Source: Ectothiorhodospira shaposhnikovii (GTDB lineage Bacteria > Pseudomonadota > Gammaproteobacteria > Ectothiorhodospirales > Ectothiorhodospiraceae). From it: 64,000 nt of DNA. Of the stretch, positions 1 through 8,508 are shown one piece after another. The notes under the pieces are model-generated. The model was not told the DNA's origin. It did not search any database and was given only the letters and a program-made list of their open reading frames with translations. The stretch lies in NCBI RefSeq assembly GCF_022227765.1, contig NZ_JAJMLZ010000005.1:186001-250000 (forward strand), given 5' to 3'. Both the position numbers and the translations under genes were made by a program. Positions within the stretch are counted from its first letter, which is position 1. Each line of letters opens with the position of its first letter.

Positions 1-1144
1 GGGTCTGGGACATGTTCAGGGTTTCCATCACCACGCCCTGACCGGCAAAGGCGGCATCGCCGTGGATCACCACCGGCAGCACCTCGTCTCCGTCCCGGTC
101 GTCACGGCGGGTCTGCCGGGCACGCACCGAGCCTTCCACCACCGGTCCCACGATTTCCAGGTGGGAGGGGTTGAAGGCCAGGGCCAGGTGCATGGGGCCG
201 CCGGGGGTCTGGATGTCGGAGGAGAAGCCCATGTGGTATTTCACGTCGCCGGTGCCGGGGTGCCGGCGGCCGGTGCCCTCGAATTCCTGGAACAGCTCCG
301 CCGGGGATTTGCCCAGGATGTTCACCAGCACGTTCAGGCGGCCCCGGTGGGCCATGCCCATGACCATCTCCCGAACCCCCTGCTCACCACCGCGCCGGAT
401 CAACTCGTCCAGCATGGGAATCAGGCTCTCGCCCCCTTCCAGGGAGAAGCGTTTCTGGCCCACATAGCGGTTGTGGAGGTAGCGCTCCAGGCCTTCGGCG
501 GCGGTGAGGCGGTCGAGGATGTAGCGCTTGCGATCGGCGGTGAAGCCGGGTTCGCCGCGCACCGGCTCCAGGCGTTCCTGCAGCCAGCGTTTTTCGGTGG
601 TCTCGGTGATGTGCATGTATTCGGCACCCAGGGTCTTGCAATAGGTGCTCTTGAGAATGCGGCCGATCTCCCGCAGGGAGGCCTCTTTCGGGCCGAACAG
701 GGAACCGGTGTTGAAGACGGTGTCCAGGTCGCCTTCCGAGAGCTCGTGGTGTTCCAGGGTCAGTTCCGGCAGGGCGCTGGCGGGTTCATACAGGCCCAGC
801 GGGTCCAGGTCCGCCTGCAGGTGGCCCAGGAAGCGATGGGCATTGATGTACTGAAGTACCCGGACCTGCTTGCGTTCATGTTCCAGGCTGCCCATGGGCA
901 GGCCGCGCTGGGTGCCGGCCTCGGCCATCTGGCGGAATTCATCGCGGATCCGGCTGTGGATGACCTGGGGCTCCCGGCCGGCTCGGGTCATATCCTCGAA
1001 ATAGGTTCGCCAGGCTTGTGACACCTGCTGGGGGTCTTCCAGGTAGGTCTCGTAGAGCTGGTCCAGGTAGGCGGCATTCCCGGCATCCAGATGGGAGGTG
1101 TTCCATTGGGCCTGCATGTCGCGGGTTTGGGTCGCTTTGGTCAT
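1..1144 (-). CDS. sucA: 2-oxoglutarate dehydrogenase E1 component, N-terminal part (runs off the left edge)
   Basis: Thiamine-diphosphate-dependent E1 of the 2-oxoglutarate dehydrogenase complex of the TCA cycle. It decarboxylates 2-oxoglutarate and passes the succinyl group to the E2 lipoyl domain. The ATG is the complement of 1142-1144. About 381 N-terminal codons are visible of a protein that is normally about 930-950 residues. Seen: the typical E1 opening around AYLDQLYETYLEDPQQV, the block MGMAHRGRLNVLVN, and FNPSHLEIV near the left edge, all hallmarks of the SucA/OdhA family. It is divergent from uvrD, with about 140 bases between the two starts that must hold both promoters. sucB and lpd would be expected beyond the left edge. 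The long rightward open frame over the same DNA is its antisense shadow. Confidence 0.95.
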   Translation of the reverse strand, partial: MTKATQTRDMQAQWNTSHLDAGNAAYLDQLYETYLEDPQQVSQAWRTYFEDMTRAGREPQVIHSRIRDEFRQMAEAGTQRGLPMGSLEHERKQVRVLQYINAHRFLGHLQADLDPLGLYEPASALPELTLEHHELSEGDLDTVFNTGSLFGPKEASLREIGRILKSTYCKTLGAEYMHITETTEKRWLQERLEPVRGEPGFTADRKRYILDRLTAAEGLERYLHNRYVGQKRFSLEGGESLIPMLDELIRRGGEQGVREMVMGMAHRGRLNVLVNILGKSPAELFQEFEGTGRRHPGTGDVKYHMGFSSDIQTPGGPMHLALAFNPSHLEIVGPVVEGSVRARQTRRDDRDGDEVLPVVIHGDAAFAGQGVVMETLNMSQT

Positions 1145-1282
1145 CGGCGCGTCCGCTGGTGGCGTGAATAGCGTGAGTTTATGGTTTCGGGGGTCCCTAT
1201 ATATGTAGACCTTTCCGGCGTTCTATCCAAGAGGAATCACCCCCGGATTCACCCGGCCACGGGTTTTGATAGACTCCCCCGG

Positions 1283-3469
1283 ATGGATGCTGCTCCCCTG
1301 CTTGAATCACTCAACGAAGCCCAGCGCGAAGCGGTGGGCAGTCCCTGCGGTCCTCTGCTGGTGCTGGCCGGTGCCGGCAGCGGCAAGACCCGCGTCCTGG
1401 TCCATCGGGTGGCCTGGCTGATCCAGGTGGAGGGACTCTCGCCCCACAGTATCCTCGCCGTGACCTTCACCAACAAGGCCGCCGGTGAGATGCGCGGGCG
1501 GCTGGAGAGCCTGCTGGGCATCCCGCCCCGGGGACTGTGGGTGGGGACCTTCCACGGTCTGGCCCATCGCCTGCTGCGTACCCACTGGCGCGAGGCCGGC
1601 CTGCCGCAAGCCTTTCAGATCCTCGATTCGGAGGATCAGTTCCGCCTGGTGAAGCGGGTACTCAAATCCCTGGAGCTGGACGAGGCCCGCTGGGTGCCCC
1701 GGCAGATGCAGTGGTACATCAACAGCCGCAAGGATGAAGGGGTACGGCCCGAACACATGCAGGACACCGGCGATCCGGTGAACCGGCAGATGATTCGCAT
1801 CTACAGCGCCTACGAGGCCGCCTGCCGTCGCGCCGGGGTGGTGGATTTCGCCGAATTGCTGCTGCGCAGCTTGGAGCTGTTGCGGGACAACCCCGACCTG
1901 CTGGAACACTATCGCCATCGCTTCCGCCATATCCTGGTGGACGAGTTCCAGGATACCAATGCGATCCAGTATGCCTGGTTGCGACTGCTGGCGGGTGAGC
2001 GCACGCCGGTGTTTGCCGTCGGCGACGACGATCAGTCCATCTACGGCTGGCGCGGTGCCCGCATCGAGCACATCCAGAAATTCTGCCGTGACTTTCCGGG
2101 TGCCCGCACCGTGCGCCTGGAGCAGAATTACCGCTCCACCGGGACCATCCTCCAGGCCGCCAATGCCCTGATCCGCAACAACGGTGAGCGTCTGGGCAAG
2201 GAGCTGTGGACCGAGGATACCGCCGGTGCTCCGGTCACCCTCTATGCGGCCTACAACGAGCATGACGAGGCCCGCTTCGTGCTGGACCAGATCCGTGCCT
2301 GGCGGGCGGCGGGTGGCGCCTGCCGCGACGTGGCCATTCTCTACCGGTCCAATGCCCAGTCCCGGGTGTTCGAGGAGGTGCTGATCCAGGCCGCCGTGCC
2401 CTACCGCGTCTATGGCGGGCTGCGCTTTTTCGAACGGGCGGAAATCAAGGACGCCCTGGGGTATCTGCGCCTGGTGGAAAACCGGGCGGATGACACCGCC
2501 CTGGAGCGGGTCATCAACCAGCCGGCCCGGGGGTTGGGAGAGCGGACCCTGGCCCTGATCCGGGAGCAGGCCCGTGAACAGGGCAGCAGCCTGTGGGCGG
2601 CCGCCGACCGTCTGTTGTCGCAGGGGACCCTGACCGCCCGCGCCGGCAATGCCCTGCGCGGCTTCATGCAACGGATCGATGCCATGCAGCAGGCCTGTCA
2701 GGGCATTGAACTCCACGAACAGGTGGAACATGTGGTGGCCCATTCCGGTCTGAGGGAACACTATGCCCAGGAGAAGGGTGAAAAGGCCCAGACCCGGCTG
2801 GACAACCTGGACGAACTGGTCAGTGCCGCCAGGGGCTTCGTGCCCGATGGCGAGGCCCAGGGAGACATGTCGCCCCTGACCGCCTTTCTCTCCCATGCCG
2901 CCCTGGAGGCGGGGGAAGGGGAGGCGGACCCCTGGGAGGACTGCATCCAGCTCATGACCCTGCATTCCGCCAAGGGGCTGGAGTTTCCGCTCGTGTTCCT
3001 GGTGGGCATGGAGGAGGGGCTGTTTCCCCATCGCATGTCCCTGGACGAACCCGGGCGCCTGGAAGAGGAGCGGCGACTGGCCTACGTGGGCATCACCCGC
3101 GCCTGTCGCCGGTTGGTGATGAGCTATGCGGAGACCCGTCGGCTGCATGGCCGGGAGACCTATAACGCCCCCTCCCGCTTTGTTGGGGAGCTGCCTGCCG
3201 AACTGTTGGAGGATGTCCGGCCCCGGGCCATGATCCGGCGCCCGATGCCCGAGAGTCCGGCCCGGCCCCCGGCGCGACCGTCTCCGTTCCGGGCACCGCC
3301 GCAGGAGGGTGGGCTGTCCATGGGCGCCCGGGTGCGTCATCCCAAGTTCGGGGAGGGCGTGATCACCGACCTGGAAGGGCAGGGCAAGTCGGCCCGGGTC
3401 CAGGTAAGATTTGCCGGCCAGGGCAGCAAGTGGCTGGTGGTGGGCTTTGCCAAGCTTGAGCCCATCTGA
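1283..3469 (+). CDS. uvrD: ATP-dependent DNA helicase II (UvrD/Rep family)
   Basis: Superfamily 1A 3'-5' helicase of nucleotide excision and mismatch repair. It is 728 residues from the ATG at 1283; E. coli UvrD is 720. The open frame extends upstream to 1181, but only from 1283 does the protein start like UvrD (MDAAPLLESLNEAQREAV). Seen: Q-motif and Walker A (LVLAGAGSGKTR), motif Ia (TFTNKAAGEM), DEFQDTN (motif II), GDDDQSIYGWRGA (motif III), QNYRST (motif IV), the TLHSAKGLEFPLVF block and VGITRA (motif VI). The C-terminal tail ends in the small Tudor-like domain (GARVRHPKFGEGVI...). The start is divergent from sucA. About 28 bases separate it from the following TRAP-type gene, so they could be co-transcribed. 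Confidence 0.95.
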   Translation: MDAAPLLESLNEAQREAVGSPCGPLLVLAGAGSGKTRVLVHRVAWLIQVEGLSPHSILAVTFTNKAAGEMRGRLESLLGIPPRGLWVGTFHGLAHRLLRTHWREAGLPQAFQILDSEDQFRLVKRVLKSLELDEARWVPRQMQWYINSRKDEGVRPEHMQDTGDPVNRQMIRIYSAYEAACRRAGVVDFAELLLRSLELLRDNPDLLEHYRHRFRHILVDEFQDTNAIQYAWLRLLAGERTPVFAVGDDDQSIYGWRGARIEHIQKFCRDFPGARTVRLEQNYRSTGTILQAANALIRNNGERLGKELWTEDTAGAPVTLYAAYNEHDEARFVLDQIRAWRAAGGACRDVAILYRSNAQSRVFEEVLIQAAVPYRVYGGLRFFERAEIKDALGYLRLVENRADDTALERVINQPARGLGERTLALIREQAREQGSSLWAAADRLLSQGTLTARAGNALRGFMQRIDAMQQACQGIELHEQVEHVVAHSGLREHYAQEKGEKAQTRLDNLDELVSAARGFVPDGEAQGDMSPLTAFLSHAALEAGEGEADPWEDCIQLMTLHSAKGLEFPLVFLVGMEEGLFPHRMSLDEPGRLEEERRLAYVGITRACRRLVMSYAETRRLHGRETYNAPSRFVGELPAELLEDVRPRAMIRRPMPESPARPPARPSPFRAPPQEGGLSMGARVRHPKFGEGVITDLEGQGKSARVQVRFAGQGSKWLVVGFAKLEPI

Positions 3470-3497
3470 CTGAGAGCACACAGAACCGAGGTCATCC

Positions 3498-4580
3498 ATG
3501 CATCGACGGGATTTCCTGGGCAAGGCCGCCCTTACCGCCCTCGCGGCCGGCGGCGCCCTGACCGGTTGCGGTATTCCCCAGGGGAGTGAAACTTCGGCGC
3601 CGGACACCGGCCGTCGCTTCCACTGGCGCATGATCACGGCCTGGCCCCATGAGTCTCCCGGCCTGGGGGGCGGTGCGCAGCTACTGGCGCGAACCCTTCA
3701 CGAGCTGTCCGACGGTCGCATTCAGGTCCGGATCTTCGCGGCGGATGATCTGGTGTCGCCCTTCGATATCTTCGGGGCGGTCTCCCGCGGTGCCGCCGAG
3801 ATCGGTCACGGTGCCGCCCATTACTGGCAGGGCCTGAGCGGTGCCGCGCAGTTCTTCACCGCGGTGCCGTTCGGCATGGGCGCCCTGGAGACCCAGGCCT
3901 GGCTGCATGCGGGTGGCGGTCTGGAGCTCTGGCGGGACCTGTACCGTCCCTTTGACGTGATCCCCTTTCCCTGCGGCAACACCGGAGCCCAGATGGGGGG
4001 CTGGTTCCGGCGCGAGATCCGGACCATCGAAGACTTCCGGGGGCTGCGCATCCGTGCCGTGGGGCTGGGGGGCGAGGTCCTGCGGCGCGCCGGTGCCGAG
4101 GTGATCCGGCTGCCCGGTGACGATCTGCCGGAGGCCATGCAGTCGGGGCTGCTGGAGGCGGCCGAGTGGATGGGGCCTTACGAGGACATGGCGCTGGGCC
4201 TGCATCGCCAGGCGCCCTATTACTACCACCCGGGCTGGCAGGCCCCCGGTTCCCAGGTGGAGGCCCTGATCAATCGGGACGCCTACGAGGCCCTGCCCCA
4301 GCATCTTCAGATTGCCGTGGCCCAGGCCTGCCGCCTGGCCGGCGAGCAGATGATCCATGAATTCCTGGCCCGCAATCAGCAGACCCTGGATCGACTGGTG
4401 AGTGAGCAAGGGGTTCAGCTGCGGCGTTTCCCGGATGCCGTGCTGGATGATCTGCGCCGGCTGAGCCGGGACATGCTGCTGGAGATGACGGCGGACGACC
4501 CCTTCATCCGCCGGGTTCATGCCTCCTACATGGGGTTCGAGTCGGAGATGGTCCGCTGGAAGGAAATTCACTCGATTTGA
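3498..4580 (+). CDS. TRAP transporter solute-binding protein (DctP family), Tat-exported lipoprotein
   Basis: Periplasmic high-affinity binding protein of a tripartite ATP-independent transporter; the family mostly binds carboxylates or 2-oxo acids. It is 360 residues, normal for DctP proteins. The N-terminus MHRRDFLGKAALTALAAGG is a twin-arginine signal, and LTGCG just after it matches a lipobox, so it is probably Tat-exported and lipid-anchored. The body has the DctP pattern: an N-terminal lobe with LSDGRIQVRIFAADDL, then EIGHGAAHYWQG, and the arginine block IEDFRGLRIRAVGLGGEVL that holds the ligand carboxylate in this family. It most resembles the 2-oxo-acid-binding TakP branch (from memory). 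No DctQ or DctM membrane subunits are adjacent, so the transporter partner lies elsewhere. Its stop overlaps the TTG start of the next ORF. Confidence 0.85.
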   Translation: MHRRDFLGKAALTALAAGGALTGCGIPQGSETSAPDTGRRFHWRMITAWPHESPGLGGGAQLLARTLHELSDGRIQVRIFAADDLVSPFDIFGAVSRGAAEIGHGAAHYWQGLSGAAQFFTAVPFGMGALETQAWLHAGGGLELWRDLYRPFDVIPFPCGNTGAQMGGWFRREIRTIEDFRGLRIRAVGLGGEVLRRAGAEVIRLPGDDLPEAMQSGLLEAAEWMGPYEDMALGLHRQAPYYYHPGWQAPGSQVEALINRDAYEALPQHLQIAVAQACRLAGEQMIHEFLARNQQTLDRLVSEQGVQLRRFPDAVLDDLRRLSRDMLLEMTADDPFIRRVHASYMGFESEMVRWKEIHSI

Positions 4581-4807
4581 CCGTGCTGGATCCTTCCACA
4601 CTGGGAGATTCGCCCGACCGTTGCCAGCTCTGCGGTCGGGCCGAAGTGCTTACCCGGCATCATCTGATTCCCAAAACCCGACACCGCAACCGGCGCGCTT
4701 ATGAATTCAGGCTCTGGCTGAAAGATCACCTGGCGCTTTATGGCGTCAAGAAGGCTGTGTTGGCACCGGGTTACCGCTCGCCCGACCAAAACAATGGAGA
4801 GCAATAA
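4577..4807 (+). pseudogene. HNH-endonuclease-like gene truncated by the island; chimeric ORF
   Basis: A 76-codon frame that starts with TTG overlapping the stop of the TRAP gene. Its first half (CQLCGRAEVLTRHHLIPKTR) is the start of a small HNH family, with the first CxxC zinc pair and the HH-LIPKTRHRNRR core. Complete members of this family, as I remember them, are about 100 residues and continue with a second zinc pair and a CRPCHxQIH-type segment. Here homology stops after TRHRNRR at about 4698 and the frame continues into unrelated sequence ending QNNGEQ. That tail may be the C-terminus of a lost island protein. I read the junction as the left edge of the island. The stop sits one base before the GTG of the helicase gene. 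Confidence 0.6.
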
Positions 4808-4808
4808 C

Positions 4809-6883
4809 GTGATCTACGATCCAAGACGCGCGATGGAACTGCTACGGATCGGCTCCCGACACGCCGATGCCACTTTCCGCGAAGGCCAAGAGGACGCTAT
4901 TCGTCACATCGTCGAAGGCAAAGGCCGCTTGCTGGTCGTGCAGAAGACCGGATGGGGTAAGAGCTTTGTCTACTTCATAGCGACCAAGTTGCTGCGGGAA
5001 GCTGGGGCTGGTCCTGCGTTATTGATCTCGCCGCTACTGGCGCTGATGCGAAATCAGATTGCTGCCGCAGAGCGGATGGGGGTTCGCGCCGCCACCATCA
5101 ACTCCAACAACATGGACGACTGGACGGGAGTCGAGGGCAAGCTGGTCAAGGGGGAGATCGACATTCTCCTGATCTCGCCGGAGCGCCTGGCGAACGAGCG
5201 CTTTCGGACGCAGGTTCTGGCCAGCATCGCTGAACAGATTTCGTTGCTGGTCATCGACGAGGCCCATTGCATTTCCGACTGGGGGCACGACTTCCGACCT
5301 CACTATCGCCTGTTGGAGAGGATCGTCAAGATACTACCGCCAAACCTGCGACTGCTTGCCACCACGGCAACAGCGAATAACCGCGTGATGGACGACCTTA
5401 CAGCCGTGCTTGGCCCGAAGCTGGACGTCTCACGTGGCGACTTGAACCGGACCTCGCTTTCCCTGCAAACGATCCGCTTACCCAGTCAGGCTGAGCGCCT
5501 TGCCTGGCTGGCAGAGCAACTGACCACGCTGCAGGGCCACGGCATCATCTACACGCTGACGGTTCGTGATGCCAATCAAGTGGCGCAATGGTTGAAGACC
5601 CAAGGCTTCAATGTGGAAGCCTACACTGGTGAGACTGGAAATCGCCGAGAACAGCTTGAGCAGGCGCTGCTCAACAACCAAGTCAAAGCGCTGGTTGCCA
5701 CAACGGCACTTGGCATGGGTTACGACAAGCCGGATCTGGCATTTGTCATCCACTACCAAATGCCGGGATCGGTCGTCGCCTACTACCAGCAGGTTGGTCG
5801 CGCGGGACGCGCACTGGACTCCGCCTATGGAGTACTCCTCAGCGGTCAGGAAGAGTCTGACATCACTGACTGGTTTATCCGGACTGCCTTCCCGACCCGA
5901 CAGGAAGTTGCCGATGTCCTGGGAGCGCTTGAAGACGAGCCCAACGGGTTATCAGTCCCCGAACTGCTGAGCCGAGTCAATCTGAGCAAAGGACGTATCG
6001 ACAAGACGATTGCACTTCTATCCCTCGAAGCGCCGGCACCCATCGCCAAGCAAGGCAGCAAGTGGCAGCTCACGGCGGCAAGGCTAAGTGAAGTGTTCTG
6101 GGAGCGAGCGGAACGCCTCACTGCGCTACGGCGAGACGAGCACCAGCAGATGCAGGACTACGTCAGCCTGCCGTTTGGTGAGCACATGGGCTTCTTGATT
6201 GGCGCGCTCGACGGCGATCCAAGTGTTGTCACAGAACCTGCCTTACCGCCATTGTCTACAACCGTGGATACCGAGCTGGTCAAAGCTGCCGTCGAATTTC
6301 TCCGTCGAACCAGCTTGCCCATCGATCCGCGCAAAAAATGGCCTGATGGTGGAATGCCCCAGTACGGCGTCAAGGGATTCATCGCTCCTGCCCATCAGGC
6401 TGAGTCCGGCAAGGCCCTCTGCGTCTGGGGCGATGCCGGCTGGGGTGGTTTGGTTCGACAGGGCAAATACCACGATGGCCACTTTTCTGATGACCTCGTT
6501 GCTGCGTGCGTGAAGATGATCCATGAGTGGAATCCGCAGCCGAGCCCGACTTGGGTGACATGTGTTCCTTCACTTCGGCATCCCGAATTGGTACCGAATT
6601 TTGCGCAACGCTTGGCTGCTGCGCTGTGTCTGCCGTTTCGTATGGTCATCGCGAAAACAGACGCAAGGCCCGAACAGAAAACGATGGCAAACAGTACACA
6701 ACAGGCGCGCAACATTGACGGTTCACTCGCACTCAATGGCCAGCCCATTACTCCCGGCCCGGTCCTCCTGGTGGATGACATGGTCGACTCGCGCTGGACG
6801 CTGACGGTGTCTGCATGGCTGCTGCGCAAAGGCGGTAGTGGCGCCGTTTGGCCTATGGTCCTTGCTCAGACGGGGCACGACGA

Positions 6884-6887
<4 letters not shown>
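4809..6887 (+). CDS. RecQ-like superfamily 2 helicase with C-terminal phosphoribosyltransferase domain
   Basis: A 692-residue protein from the GTG at 4809, chosen because GGAGAG lies 8 bases upstream; the ATG at 4794 lacks a ribosome-binding site. Residues 1-370 are a RecQ-type helicase: Walker A QKTGWGKS (about 45-52), [14 protein letters not shown] (about 150), TATAN (motif III), and QQVGRAGRA (motif VI). The four-cysteine zinc-binding site of ordinary RecQ is not visible. A middle region (about 370-450) looks like winged-helix DNA-binding segments. The C-terminus has a PRPP-binding loop, [13 protein letters not shown] (about 652-664), as in type I phosphoribosyltransferases and ComF. Its stop overlaps the ATG of the DprA-like gene (ATGA), so the pair is translationally coupled. 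Likely role: DNA unwinding or processing in defence or uptake. The substrate of the PRTase domain is unknown. Confidence 0.85.
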
Positions 6888-8293
<1,406 letters not shown>

Positions 8294-8339
8294 TCGATAA
8301 AACGGTTACGCCCCTGTCATAGCCAGATCCATCGGGTAG

Positions 8340-8486
8340 GACCACTCAGCCGTAGATCACCTGCGCGTCAACTGCAAGGACATTGAGGCGTGTCTCACCT
8401 GCGATCTGGACGAGTTCGACGACAGCCCGTTCAGGGATGAGGTGCAGGCGTTCATGCCGGTGCCGAGAACCAAGGCGGAGGAATGA
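8340..8486 (+). pseudogene. C-terminal remnant of an unidentified gene
   Basis: An open stretch of 48 codons after an in-frame TAG at 8337-8339, ending with TGA at 8484-8486. It reads DHLRVNCKDIEACLTCD and then LDEFDDSPFRDEV, with codon use like a real gene (GAC, GAG, CTG, TTC in frame). No start codon precedes the conserved-looking part. It ends 22 bases before the next ATG and looks like the tail of a gene lost when the two island modules were joined. I do not recognise the family. Confidence 0.4.
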
Positions 8487-8508
8487 TGGCCGCAATCAGG
8501 AGAAGAGC

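Noticed and set aside
1307-3637. 776-codon leftward frame across uvrD
   Set aside because: Antisense shadow of uvrD: it lacks any family pattern, while the rightward frame has all helicase motifs. High GC makes such long mirror frames common here.
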